Both the position numbers and the translations under genes were made by a program. Under the pieces are notes generated by a model that was given only the letters and a program-made list of their open reading frames with translations, had not been told where the DNA came from and ran no database searches. Below, piece after piece: positions 10,301-21,870 of a stretch of 64,000 bases of DNA. Position 1 is the first letter of the stretch. Each line of letters begins with the position of its first letter. This DNA is from Heterostelium album PN500 (Eukaryota > Evosea > Eumycetozoa > Acytosteliales > Acytosteliaceae): NCBI RefSeq assembly GCF_000004825.1, contig NW_008805066.1, forward strand, positions 682,001 through 746,000, written 5' to 3'.

Positions 10301-11247
10301 AAAATCTACAATGGTTTTAGAACCAAAAGATACACTTCCTATAGACCTATAGAGCTTAAATAAGTATTAATTCTAGATATAATATTTGAAAACATACATA
10401 GATTCCAAAGTTGAAAAGTCTTGTCCAGGATTAAAATCTAAAGAATTTATAAAAGTAGAGGTTTCTGGTAATTGCAACGAAATATCTTTCATTGGTGATA
10501 AATAAAGTGAAACTGGTACATTGGTAAGTGCTGTTGCTTTTAAGAGTTTTCTTTAAAATTGATTAGTTGAATATGTTCAAGGAATTTGATATGATATGGA
10601 TATTTACAATGTTGATAACTTTAGATTTTTTGGAAAGTTAGTGAAACTATATTGTTGGGGGAAATCAAATCTAATTTAAAATGTTAAATAAATGTTAAGT
10701 TTAAAAAAATAAAAAAATAATTATTTACAAAATATAATTTAAGTTGGCATTAGTAGGTATATCAAGTAATCCTAGGATGTCTATAGTAGTATCGAAAACA
10801 ATGGAGGTGTTTGATGTAATTATTAGTGATTGTAGATTTGGAAAGGTTAGAGCTGCTAAATTTTGTGGGACACCTAGATTTACAGGTACATTATTATTTA
10901 TTGACCTGATTTTTACAATAAAAAAATAAGATTTAAATTTTTTGGTGTAACATTGGAGAGATACATACATTGATTGAATTGATTCTTTAGAAGAGTTTGA
11001 ATCAATGATACACCGGATAAATGGAGAAGGTGCATTATTTTGAATTCCATTGCAATCAGTGGCAGTCAAATTTAATACTCCCAATTGATATTGTTGAATT
11101 AAAAATCTGATACTATTTACTATTTAGTAATGTCAGTCAATGTTTGTAATAACTAGAGAATTATCACTTACATTCATTGCTTGCCAATGTTGAATTAGCA
11201 ACATACAAGTAAAGAAGTAATAAATATAATATTTTAAAACTAAACAT
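7394..11247 (-). CDS. ComC-like surface protein: signal peptide, LRR-like region, IPT/TIG, EGF, TM
   Basis: I can follow 17 exons with consistent phases from ATG at 11247 to the stop at 7394, giving about 990 residues. Exon 1 (11172-11247) is a signal peptide (hydrophobic KILYLLLLYLYV). The next exons encode a repetitive leucine-rich region with spaced L-x-L/N motifs (for example LAALTFPNLQSLIIT and INSLDFNPGQDF). IPT/TIG-type beta domains follow (PIPTSGGKVVFYG near 8660), then one EGF module of about 35 residues with six Cys (near 8285-8375). The final exon, up to about 8231, ends with the family hallmark YLKVIKDGITFYG, MPQCQTCEIDPNF and a transmembrane helix (WWIILVSCVCGVIFIGL). The D. discoideum ComC family has this architecture (known) and serves in surface recognition or adhesion (partly inferred). 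It looks intact. N-glycosylation sequons are frequent. Confidence 0.8.
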
Positions 11248-11523
11248 TTTTGATAATTAAGTATAACAAAAAGAAGATTTGCTCATTAAATCTTTTTAAA
11301 AAGATGTTTTATTTTGACCTTTAAAAAAAATATCTTGTCAAAAATATTTGGTGTCACTTTTAAAAAATATCTTGGGACTGATTAACACTTTTCTTTTTTC
11401 AGATTTTTGTGGTTTGTGGGATAAAATAAAAGTATCACAAACGATGATCACATAATCTATGTAGGTGAATATGAAATATAAAAACGATCATTTTTTTTTT
11501 GTTGTTACAAATTCGTAAAGTTT

Positions 11524-14500
11524 TTATTGGAAAAATGGTCTCTTTCTTAATCTCTTTAGTTCATATTTCTGAATGACATGCGATCCAATAAGTTTGGAAG
11601 CAAATATACAATCTTTTTTACATATCTTTCTGTTGGTATGTCTTGACTTTGTTGTTTCCAAACTTGATGGTGGCAGGAAACTAGTTATACTTCTACCAAG
11701 TGAAGGGAATGCACCGAGGGATGTTGCTGATTGTAATGTTGGTGGGTTGGTAGATGAAATGGTGGTAGTTGCTCCTTCTGTGGCCACTGCAGTTGTGTTT
11801 GTCTCTGTTGTACTGACTGGAGTCATTGGAGTATCTGTTGAAGCATTGGTAGCAGTGGTAGAAGTAGTTGTAGTTGTGGTTGTTGAGTTTTCTGTTGTAG
11901 AACTTGTTGTTGTTGTTGGGGTAGTAGGTGTGACACCTTCCATTGGAGATGGACCATTGGTGGTCGGTGTTGATTGTGTTGGAGTGGTTGGAGTTGCTGG
12001 TACTACTGCAGGAGTAGGGGTTGGAGTAGTGGTTGGGGCTGAAGTTGGCGTTGGAGTTGGGGTAGTAGTAGTCGTGGTAGGAGTTGTCGGCAATGCTGAC
12101 GACTGTCCAAGGAATGGTGTTGGTGTCAAAAGTGATCCGGCAGGTTGAGACAAACGTTGCTCAAATTTTGCTTGTTGATCGAGCAAATGTTGATATTGGA
12201 CATTTTGGTCTGGTGTCAGTGTCTGACCTTCTTTCAATAGCGATTGATATGATGTGAGTTGAGCCAGTTGAATCGCGGACAATGCCGGTGCCAGTGGAGT
12301 CAGCCCACCCAAACGACCCATCATCGGAGTGACCGACTTTTTCTTACCGATATTTCCTACGGCAGCCAACGCAGTCATGTTGGCGGCATTGGTACGAATC
12401 TTTTCCTCCTCTTCCTGACGCACTCTACTGAACTTCTCTCTCATGGCAGCGGTTGATTTGTCGTCTTGTTTCTTCTTCATGGCAGCCTCCAGCTGCTTAG
12501 CCTCTTTCAACAATCTCTCGGTCTCCTCATTGTCTCTTCTGATCTTTTCGTCTCTCTCACGCTTTTCGATGAGCAACAGCTTTTTCTTTTGATCCGATGT
12601 CACTGTGAATGGTAGATCTTCCTTGTGAATCTCAACACGCTGTTGCGACGCCTTGATAAGATATTCAAATACATTTCTCATATAATCTTGAGTTGCCAAT
12701 GATAAATATTCATATATATCCTCTTCAACAATTCTAATACCTGCTTTAGATGCTAATAATAATAATGATAATGAAATTAATATTAGTAATTTTCCAATAT
12801 TGGAAAAAAGTCATTATAATATATGATTTTATATATAATTACCAATTGATGATATCTTCTTTTTCAGAGGTTGTGAATTTAAGAATAATGGTTCGATCTC
12901 TGTGACATAGGTGATCTCTTCGTCTGCACCAGCCTCTGGCAAGAATTGATCACTCTCATTACGCATATCGATGTTTGCAATTCTTGTGACATCGTTGAGT
13001 TCTTTGATTGACTGCTTGTCATCCTCCATCTTTTCTTCTTTTTCTTTTTCCTTTTCCTTTTCCTTCTTTTCTTTTTCTTCGTCTTTTTTCTTTTTCTCTG
13101 TGGTTTTCTTTGGCTTCTCCTTTTGAATGGGTGGTGTTGGATGCACTCCATTGGTTACGGTGGTTGGTGTCACTCCGAGTGTTCTCAAAGAGTTTAGCGA
13201 TGCTTTCGAAGCAGCCGATTGTTGTGATGCCGATCCTGTTGTTGCCGATTGATTGGCAATGCTACCGGATGCACCTGACATTGAAGTTGGCGGTGTAGAT
13301 ACTGTTGGTGGAGTACCGATTTGTGATGATGTTGATGAAGATTGATTCGATTGTGTCTGATTGTTGTTTGCTGACTGTGCATTTTGTTGGTGTGGATGTT
13401 GTTGCTGTTGGTGTTGCTGCGATTGTTGTGATTGCTGTTGATTCGGATGCGGTTGTCCACCTGCTTGATTCGGGTGCTGTGGGTGTTGTCCAGCTGCTCC
13501 ACCCTGTGGAGTATTCTGTGCTTGTGACGCTCTCTTGAATTGATTGGTCATCTCAACGAGGTGTGGAGTTTTATCTAGTATTGTTGTAATGTTGAAATCT
13601 GGAGGTAAAGTCGGTACTTTGGTTGGATCAATATTATCAATCTTGGTGCTGTAGGTCTCTGCATTGTCTTTGCCAAACAGTAACACCAAATGATGCATCA
13701 GTACATCCTTTGCCAATACATGATTTCTATAGGCAAGTGCCAAAGCATTGAAATGGTTTTGTACTTGATTTTGAATTTGAAGATGATTTGATTTTGCTTG
13801 TGGTGGTTGTGGTTGATTTGGTTGTTGTGATTGCTGCTGCTGCTGAGGTTGACTTTGTTGTGTATGTTGAGCTTGTTGTGTATGCTGAGTTTGTTGTGTA
13901 ATTGATTGTTGTTGCTGAGGTTGCGATGATTGCTGTTGCGAATGTTGCTGAGACATATTCTGATGATGAATCTGTGCCATTGGTTGTTGAGATTGTTGTT
14001 GCTGAGGTTGTTGTGTTACCATAGTATTCTGTTGTTGTTGTTGTTGTTGTGGAATTGTAGTCTGTTGTTGTGTATGCAATTGAGTTTGTTGAGGTTGACT
14101 TTGTTGTTGTGGTTGTGGTTGTTGTTGCTGTGCCATATTTTGATGATGAATTTGACCCATTGGAGATGTTACCATTGGTCGTTGTACTTGCATCGAATTC
14201 TGCTGTTGAGATGGTGGTTGTTGTTGTTGTTGCTGTCCCATTGGTTTAGCACCCATCATTGGCATCGGTTTCATCTGTCCTCCTTGCATCGACATCTGTT
14301 GTGGTTGCTGCTGTCCAGCCACTGTTTTATATTGTGGCATACCACCGGGTTGCTGTACCATAGGTCTCTGTTGCTGTTGCTGTTGCTGTGATGCTTGTTG
14401 TGATTGTTGATATCCTGTATTTGGTCCGATGGTTGTAGACGATGTGATTGCTGTCGGTGTCGAAGTGTTGACTTGATTGATGTTAATGGTGACTGGACGT

Positions 14501-15177
14501 CCAGTGGCTGTCTGTTGTTGTGGGTTTGTCGACATCATCGGTTGTTGTTGACCAGGTGGTTTGTTCATTGGTTGTGTAGCTTGTGGTTTCATATGTTGTT
14601 GCATTGTCATTTGTGGTGCTGGTTTGGCTCCCATGCTATACATAGAGGTTGTAGGTGCAGTCGATTGTGGTGATGTCGTTTGTTGTTGTACCATTGGTTT
14701 AGCACCCATCATTTGCTGAGGATGTGCAACACCTCCTTGTTGTGTCATCATTCTCTGTTGTTGTTGCTGTAAAGGAGAGGTTTGTCTAACTTGTTGTTGT
14801 TGTGGAATTGGATGACCATGTTGTTGTTGTTGTTGTTGTTGTGGATGTCCATGTTGTTGTTGCTGCTGTTGAGTTTGTGGTGGTGGTTTATTTTGTATAT
14901 TCTGAATTGGTTGTGTTTGCTGTTGAACATATTGCTGTTGAGTTGGTTGTTGTGTATGACCATGTTGCTGTTGCTGTTGTTGTGGATGACCATGCTGTTG
15001 CTGTTGTTGTGATTGTGGTTGTGGTTGTTGCTGCTGCTGCTGTTGTGTATGAGATTGATTCTGAGCACCAGTTGTTAAAAAGTTTGAGATAGAACTCAAT
15101 CTTTCAGAGTCAATCGGTGTCTCATCATGAGAGATACTGCTCAATAGTGAATCTAACTCATCATCTAATGATGCCAT
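11524..15177 (-). CDS. taf4: TFIID subunit 4 (TAF4)
   Basis: Two exons, 15177-12843 and 12752-11524 (90-bp intron, GTAATT...TTATTAG), give 1,187 residues. TAF4 is a core TFIID subunit that pairs with TAF12 through a histone fold (established). The first ~480 residues are dominated by Gln with His/Pro/Met interruptions. A TAFH-like helical block follows near 464-545 (NHFNALALAYRNHVLAKDVL, LFGKDNAETYSTKID). The conserved TAF4 C-terminal domain spans the splice: a Lys/Glu-rich run, then NDVTRIANIDMRNESDQFL, AGIRIVEEDIYEYLSLATQDY, then a basic coiled coil (RERDEKIRRDNEETERLLKE) and MREKFSRVRQEEEEK. A Thr/Pro-rich linker leads to a short basic tail. The antisense strand of the Q tract shows several open frames that are only shadows. 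Nuclear protein. Confidence 0.88.
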
Positions 15178-15624
15178 AACTTCAAGATTGGATCTATCTA
15201 TCTATCTCTCTTTCTATCTATATATATATATATATTCTATATTCTATTAATATTATATTAAAATAAATAAATAAATAACAAAAACAATATTTAATATAAA
15301 TCGTTCTTTCTATTCTTATCTATTAAAATTAATAATAATAATAAAACAAAAAAAAAAAAAGAATACAAAAATGAAAGCACTTGTATAAATAGTTTTTGAA
15401 AAACAAAATTTTTTTTTTTGAAATTTTTTTATTATTTATATGTATAAAAAATATATTATATTTATAATTTGATCTTAAACAAACTACTACAGTGACTGAT
15501 TAATCTTTTCTTTAATTTTGATGGTTAAATATTTATATATAAATAAAGATTTTTCTTAACAATATTGTTTATTTTAAAATAGAATTTTTTTTATTGTTTT
15601 TTTTTGCTTGAAATTTTTTAAAAA
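15178..15624. other. Promoter region of taf4
   Basis: A/T-rich DNA with TCTA/TATA runs at 15190-15240 and poly-A/poly-T tracts. No gene is seen. It ends at the first 22-bp direct repeat of the Fanzor-like remnant. Confidence 0.4.
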
Positions 15625-15646
15625 AAATTTTGGGCGCTCTTCAAAT
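15625..15646. repeat. 22-bp direct repeat, left copy
   Basis: Identical to 16185-16206. Both copies contain TTTTGGGCGCTCTTCAAA. The pair brackets the Fanzor-like remnant exactly, so they may be a target duplication or a rearrangement scar. Confidence 0.8.
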
Positions 15647-15734
15647 GTCAAATTCTTTTTTCAAACAGAAAAAAATTAGTAAAGTGTGCTTTTTTTTAAA
15701 AATAATTTTTTTTCTCTGACAACTTACCAACTTT

Positions 15735-16206
15735 TTATCGTTGATCGATCAAATCTACAGCGTCGTCCTCCTGGAGCCGTGGAAACTTCTTAAGAAGTTG
15801 ATGTCTCGCATCTTTTTCGAAAGATGGATTGATAAGACGTAAACCAGCCGACAAGATATTGTTGGCTCCGTTCACGTCTCTGTTAATATAATAGTAACCT
15901 CCGTTAAACAGGTAAGCTTTCCTGTTGTAACGGAGAGTACTTTCGGAAAGTGGCACCTTTCTGTTTTGTGGATCCCAGTGCGCCTCTGGAATATACTTTA
16001 CACACTTGGCCTTATCATAACATAATTTATCTTGGCTATACTCATATTCGTTTTGCTCGAGTAGTGGCGAGAACACCTATAAATCCATGGAAATCAATTC
16101 GTTAGTTATTAATTAAAATAAGAGATAATGATAAATAAAAAAAAAAAAATATTTGATTTACTTACTTGTGAAGTATTGAATTTGAAATTTTGGGCGCTCT
16201 TCAAAT
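15735..16206 (-). pseudogene. Fanzor/TnpB-like nuclease, C-terminal remnant
   Basis: On the reverse strand an exon piece (16206-16166) is followed by an 89-bp intron (GTAAGT...TTTATAG, 16165-16077) and a 3' exon ending at 15735, about 127 residues in all. The end of the protein carries TLRYNRKAY, FNGGYYY and then INRDVNGANNILSAG, the third RuvC motif (R-D-x-N-G-A-x-N-I) that closes TnpB, IS605 OrfB and eukaryotic Fanzor proteins (established family knowledge). A Cys pair (LCYDKAKC) lies where the zinc-binding region is expected. The wedge helix and the first two RuvC motifs are missing, so this is a fragment and not a working nuclease. The reading frame stops abruptly at the flanking 22-bp direct repeat. 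Retention of an intron argues against reverse-transcribed origin. Confidence 0.6.
16185..16206. repeat. 22-bp direct repeat, right copy
   Basis: Identical to 15625-15646. This copy overlaps the 5' edge of the Fanzor-like coding remnant, and upstream of it the coding character is lost. Confidence 0.8.
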
Positions 16207-16386
16207 AATGTAAAACATTTATTTATTAATTTATCTTTAATTAAATATATTATCATTTGTTTAGTATCGTTTAGTTTCGTTTCGTTTGATTATTTATTAA
16301 AATTGTTTATATAAATTCAATTATTTAAATTAATTAATAATTGTTGTTGTTGTTGTTGGTGATGGTCAAAAAAAAAAGTTTAAGAG

Positions 16387-18718
16387 TTAACTTTTAAGTT
16401 TTTTCAAAGTGCTTTTTGAATTGGTCTTTGAAGATGAAGATCTGGCGGATGATGTTGATGTTGATGTTGATGAAGTTGTCGATGGTGATGATGATGGTGA
16501 TGGTGATGTTTGTGATTCTTTTCTTTTCTTTGATTCTTCGTGAGCCTCTGATGATTCATCTTCTACTTTGTCTTCTTCATTTTCATTGTCGCTAATGGTG
16601 ATTGGTTCGCTTGGTTTCAATGGTGATTTCTGTCGTTTCGGTGTTGCTGCTGTTGAACTTGTTCGTACCGGTGACATCGGTTTCATTTGCCTACTACTGG
16701 ATGGTTTAGTAGGTGTTTGAAATTGAAGTTTACCTTTTGTTGTTGAAGATGTTGATGATGATGATGATGATGAAGAAGATGATGACGATGATCTACTCGA
16801 TTTAGATGGTGTTGAAAATGTTGGTGATGTAGTTGATGTTGTTGATGATGTCGTTGATGTTGTTGATGTTGTTGATGTAGTCGATGCTGTTGTTGACGGT
16901 GTACTACTCTTTGGGAATGATAAATTCAAAGAGATTGCAGAGTTTTGTGATTTAATATTGGCAAGATGTATAATTGGTTGTTGTTGCTGCTGTTTGATTG
17001 GTGATTGATTTAAAGTTGTTCCACTCCTATAGAGATCGTCAGAGAACCACGCGTGATTCAATGCATCTTTCGGTGTGATACGGCGGTGTGGATCGACGTT
17101 GAGAAGCTTGGTGATGAGATCTTTCGCTTGCTCAGAGACGGTGCGCCACACCACAAACTCAAACGAGTAGTTTCCCTCGTTGATCTGCTTGAATCCAACA
17201 CCGGCATTGTCAACATCGAACGGTGGTCTGCCCGACAACAGTATATACAAAATGCAACCCAACGACCAAGCATCCACCTCCTTTCCGTAACCGATATTCT
17301 CTTTCTTATCATCGGTATTCAAACAACTCTTTATAATTTCAGGTGCTAAACCAAACAAATTTGTTAGTTAGTTAGTTAGTTATAATATATTCAAAAAGGT
17401 TACTAATAACATTCAATTGATTTACACTAGTAAACACTTACCAACATATAATGGAGTACCACAAAGAGTTGTAGCGATCTCTTTCTCACCAATGATCTTT
17501 GCTAAACCAAAGTCAGTTATCTTTATAGGTGAATCGCTACTGTGATTGCCAAACAAAATGTTCTCTGGTTTCAAATCACGATGTGAAATATTCAATTGAT
17601 GTAAATAGGAGACTGCATTCAATATCTGTTTAAAAACATCTTTTGCTTCTGGTTCACTAAATTTTCCCTAGATAAGATATCATATGCAAAGGTTTGTTAA
17701 TAATGATGATTATTTACTACTATGTAACTTTGCAAAGTTAGTTACACACTTTTTGTCTTATTTTATCGAAAAGTTCACCACCAGTCGCTAATTCCAATAC
17801 AATATAGAGATATCGTTCGGTGTTGAATATCTCCATGATCGATATAATATTTGGATGTTTAATCTGTTTGAGAATGTTGATTTCACTCTCTGTTTGATTC
17901 CTTGTACTCGATAGATGCCAGTATTTCTTCTTATCGATAATCTTTACCGCATAACATTCACCAGTGTCTTTCTTTGTACATTTTTTAACAACACTAAAGT
18001 TTCCCCTATTATAATTACAACAATAACAATAACAATAATAATAAGATTAGATTAACTAAAAAAATAACTAAATATATTATATAATAATAATAATAATAAC
18101 ATACGTTCCTAAAATACCATGTAATATATAGTATTTTTTGATTTCTTCGTCGTCTGCATCTTGATTCGATAGTAACAGATCTTGAAATATGAATGAGAGT
18201 GAACTGTTGATTTTCGATGAGGTGAACGATAGCATATCGCCATTCTGTAGAACGGTGGTCTTGTCTTTGCCAAGCAGATTGCCTTTTACAAAGGTACCGT
18301 TCGTACTGAAATCCGTAATCCAAATAGTTTGTGGACCATCGTTATTACATATATTTTCACTACTATTCTTTAATATTTTTTGATTATTATGATGATGATT
18401 ATTATTATTATGTTGTTGTTGCTGTTGATGTGGATTTAATTTTGAAACTTTGCAATGAATACCACTAACGGTTGGATCTATCAATACTATGTTGCACTTC
18501 TTGTGATTCCTACCAAAGAGTATTTCATCGTCGATCAGATCGAGTGATTTCGAATCGGGATGACACGAAACAAGTCTGCCCCATGGCCTACGAGTAACTA
18601 CTACTTTTTCACTACTAACATTAATACTATTATTTTGTTCTACAGGTTGTGTAGACCCATGTGTTGTTGTTGTTGCTGCTGTTGCTGTTGCTGTTGTTGC
18701 CACTGCTACATTGTCCAT
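16387..18718 (-). CDS. FHA-domain Ser/Thr protein kinase (Chk2/Rad53-like, Fhk family)
   Basis: Four exons, 18718-18105, 18005-17750, 17667-17442 and 17345-16387, give 684 residues with all phases consistent. Residues ~55-180 form an FHA domain (ILFGRNHKKCNI, then SGIHCKV, then ITDFSTNGTFVKG), which binds phosphothreonine. The kinase domain runs from ~200 to 465: YILHGILGTGNFSVVKK, YAVKIIDKK, HRDLKPENILFG, DFGLAK, CGTPLYVAPE and the SLGCILYILLSG region. All catalytic residues are present. A Ser/Thr/Pro-rich disordered tail with poly-Ser follows. The order FHA then kinase is that of D. discoideum FhkA-E and of Chk2, which act in DNA-damage and cell-cycle signalling (known). Which paralogue this is cannot be decided here. 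The N-terminus has Thr/Ala-rich low complexity but no SQ/TQ cluster. Confidence 0.88.
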
Positions 18719-19474
18719 TGATTATTTGAAAAATAAAACACAAAAATAAAACACAAAAATAAAGAGATCTCTGTTTAATCTTATCTATATCTATCTTATC
18801 TATCTATATATCTATTGTTATTATTTGTTTATTCTATATAGATTGTTTATAAATCTTTATTGATATTATACTAATCTGTTATACTTTTACAAAAAAAACA
18901 AATGTGCATTTATATCATCTGAATCACAAATATATATATGTGTGTGTTTTTGCAACAACAAAATTATTAATATTTTTGTATTTTTTTTTTTAAATCAAAT
19001 AAATGTAATGGTATGGAAGAGGATCAAAACAAATCTTTAAATTAATTTTTGAAAAAAAAAATTAATAATTTTATTTTATAATAGTTCAAGTTTGTTTAAA
19101 AGTTTAATTCTAAATTTAAATTATTATAAAGATAAATTTAAATAAATTAAAAGTTGTTTAATATAAAATATATTTATATAATTGAACAATTTCAAAAAAA
19201 AAAAAAAGAATACATACAATATGTAAATTTTCTTTCTCAAAAATTAATCAATTAAGTTTGTGTACTTCCGATTTTAATTATATTTGAACGGTGAAGTTCA
19301 CCCAATATTATTTCTATTTTTAGATAAATTTTCAATGATGATGTGGTATATTTTAATATCTTATCGAAATGTAATTTTACAAAATATAATTTCATATTTA
19401 ACAAATATCTATCTATTATTTATTTATCTTATTTAATCTAAATATCTATTTTGTTATTCTTTTAAATTTCAAAA
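18719..19474. other. Divergent intergenic region, kinase/ADH
   Basis: About 750 bp of A/T-rich DNA between two genes transcribed outward. It contains ATCT/TATC runs near 18780-18815, a TATATATGTGTGTG run near 18932 and long poly-A/poly-T. Probable promoters of both genes; nothing else is seen. Confidence 0.5.
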
Positions 19475-20668
19475 ATGTCTATGAAATGTGCTGTTTTTCC
19501 TGAAAAGGGTAATAGAAAAAAAAATATATATATATATAATTTAGATAATATATTAATCAATTATAATTATAGGAGGTGCAATTAAAATTACAACAGTTCC
19601 AATTCCAGAACCAAAAGATGGTGAAGTTAGAATAAAAGTGATGGCATGTGGTGTTTGTCATTCCGACTTACTCATTCAGAATGGATATTCAACAAGCTAT
19701 CCACGTATTCCAGGTCATGAAGTTGCAGGTATTATTGACAAAATTGGAAAAGGTGTAGATAATTTCAAAGTCGGTGATAAAGTTGGTGTTGGATGGTTTG
19801 GTGGTTGTTGTCATGAAGTTAAGTTTTTTAAATAATAATAATAATTACAATAATAATTTAAACTGAAAATGATAATTATTGATCGGAACTATAATAATTA
19901 ACTTATCACTACTTATTTAATTAATAAATAAATAACCAGTGTAGTGCATGTGATGATGACGACTGGGTATGTTGTGCCAAGGGAAAAGCATGTGGAAGTA
20001 GCTACGATGGTGGATATGCTGAGTATTGTTGCGCTCCACACGATGCACTCGCAAGAATTCCAGAGGGAATGTCATTTGAGAAAGCCGGTCCGTTGCTCTG
20101 TGCCGGTATAACCGTTTTCAACGGAATAAGAAACCAGCATGTCAAAGCTGGCTCGCTCGTTTGCATTCAGGGAATCGGTGGACTCGGTCATCTGGCTATT
20201 CAATTCGCCAAGCGACTCGGTTACGAAGTGGTGGCGTTCTCTTCGGGTGCCGATAAGGAGGCGTTGGCTATCCAACTCGGTGCCAAGCACTACATAGATG
20301 GATCGCAACCCGATGCCATCAAGCGTCTCACCAAGATGGCACCGATGATGGTCGTAATCACCGGACCCAGTAAGAAGGCAGTGGAGTCACTCATCCCTAC
20401 TATTCACGTCGGTGGCAAACTCTTGTTGTTGGCGGCACTGCCAGAGCCGTTCTCTGTCGATGGCACTGCACTACTCTCTAAAAAGGTATCGATTGTCGGT
20501 TGGCCATCCGGTGACAGCAGAGACAGTCAAGACACCATGAAATTCTCTCTAAACAACGGTGTAGAAGCAATGACTGAAACATTCCCTCTAGAGAAAGCAG
20601 TTGAAGCTCTACAGAAAATGGAATCCGGAAAGGTTAGATTCAGAGCAGTATTAGTTATGAAACAGTAG
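19475..20668 (+). CDS. Zinc-dependent alcohol dehydrogenase (MDR family)
   Basis: Three exons, 19475-19508, 19573-19817 and 19940-20668, give 335 residues, the usual MDR length. Catalytic zinc ligands are visible: Cys in ACGVCHSD and the GHE of PRIPGHEVAG. The structural zinc loop is a Cys cluster (CSACDDDDWVCC). The Rossmann motif is GIGGLGHLAIQFAK followed by GYEVVAFS, with no acidic residue at the end of the second strand, suggesting NADPH preference (inference). The overall pattern fits the cinnamyl-alcohol/YahK-type NADPH-dependent aldehyde reductases. Substrate is unknown. The GC-rich third exon contrasts with its flanks but is similar to other conserved exons in the window, so I see no sign of recent transfer beyond the wide distribution of the family. 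Confidence 0.85.
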
Positions 20669-20961
20669 ATAGAATAAACAAAATTCTATCTTAAAACAAA
20701 GAAGTATTTAAATAAACATTAATACATTAATAATAATGTATGTTTCACTTCATGATTATTATATTATATTATATCTTTAAAAGTACCAGGATGAAACAAC
20801 TGCGCAGTGTATTATCAATATCAAAAAAAAAACAAAAAAAAAAGTGAAAATGAACTCACCCCAAACTATTAAAAATCATTTTTTAATTAATTAAATTGAA
20901 GTTATATATAGTAAAAGAAGTCTATCTAGAGATATCATTATAATTCAAATAAATATTAAAA

Positions 20962-21586
20962 ATGTCAGATGTAAAGAAAAGAAAAACAACAACAGTTAAA
21001 AAGACTGAACAAAAACAACAACAACAAACAACTTCTGCAACAAATAAAAAGAAAGATAAAGACAATGCTAAATTGGTAGCTCAACAACAAGAGAATGTCG
21101 AAGTTGTAGAGAAAAAGAAAAAGATTGTTAACAATAAACAAAAAGTAGAGGATGACGATGTTGCAACTACCTCTTCATCAAGTAACGATGTTACAACAAC
21201 ATCATCGACAGAGGGTAAAGAGATAAAATATGGTGCAAAGAAATATACTCAAAAACAATTAGATCAAATGTAAATATTAGAGAAGCTAATAGCTATTGAT
21301 AACTGTTATTACGATGATAATAATAAGATTAAGATCTAACTAAATTATCGCCAATTGTGATTAATATAGTCGTAAAGAAAATATGAAAGTATTTCTTAAA
21401 TTTATTATTTTCACTATTCTAATGTTCTTGGTACCGTTTGGTTTATATTTCTGGTGGATGGAGTCTGGTGCTGACTATTTCGAAGTTATTAGAAGAGAGA
21501 GAACTACATATGGTGGTATTATTGCAATCTCTGGTATGGCTGTTGTAATGGCTTCATATACAATCATGGCATATTATGAAAAATAA
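20962..21586 (+). CDS. vma21: V-ATPase assembly factor VMA21
   Basis: Two exons, 20962-21269 and 21370-21586 (100-bp intron), give 174 residues. The first ~100 residues are Lys/Gln/Thr-rich and low-complexity, a dictyostelid extension absent from the ~100-residue yeast and human proteins. The C-terminal ~70 residues carry the VMA21 domain: two transmembrane helices (FLKFIIFTILMFLVPFGLYF and YGGIIAISGMAVVMASYTI) joined by a short polar loop, with an immediate Lys-rich tail. VMA21 escorts the V0 sector of the proton pump out of the ER (established). The ER retrieval signal of yeast VMA21 is a C-terminal di-lysine; here the end is YYEK, so only a weak equivalent is present. Confidence 0.8.
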
Positions 21587-21870
21587 TAATAATAATAATT
21601 TATATAAAGACAAAAAAACAAAAAATAGAAGAAATTTAGTAGTCTAAACATATTCATTTCACAATATTCCTTCCTTTCTATTGTCGTAATTGAATAGTTG
21701 AAATACCTATCAACAGTTGTTTTAGTATCATCAGACTTATTGTTAAAGATTATGTATCATTATCAAATAATTGCAAAGTATTTGAAAAAAAAAAACAATA
21801 ACATCATAGTTGATTGTCTGTATGTTAGGTATGATAAAGTAATAAGTTTGTAATTGGTTTTATTTGATTG

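Noticed and set aside
11573-12148. 191-residue Val/Gly-rich frame on the + strand
   Set aside because: Antisense shadow of the Thr/Pro-rich part of TAF4.
13930-15092. Several long frames opposite the TAF4 gene (Leu-rich, Val-rich, Asn-rich)
   Set aside because: They are shadows of the CAA/CAG tract in TAF4 and contain no domain.
16441-16900. GATGAT/GTTGAT repeats as a possible repeat array
   Set aside because: They encode the Ser/Thr-rich tail of the FHA kinase in frame; no regular spacers, so not a CRISPR-like array.
20072-20308. Reverse frame within the alcohol dehydrogenase gene
   Set aside because: Antisense shadow of a conserved exon.
19940-20668. GC-richer alcohol dehydrogenase exon as a sign of recent bacterial transfer
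   Set aside because: Other conserved host exons (ArgRS, Sec12-like, PTEN-like, Roco) show the same composition, and the gene has ordinary introns.
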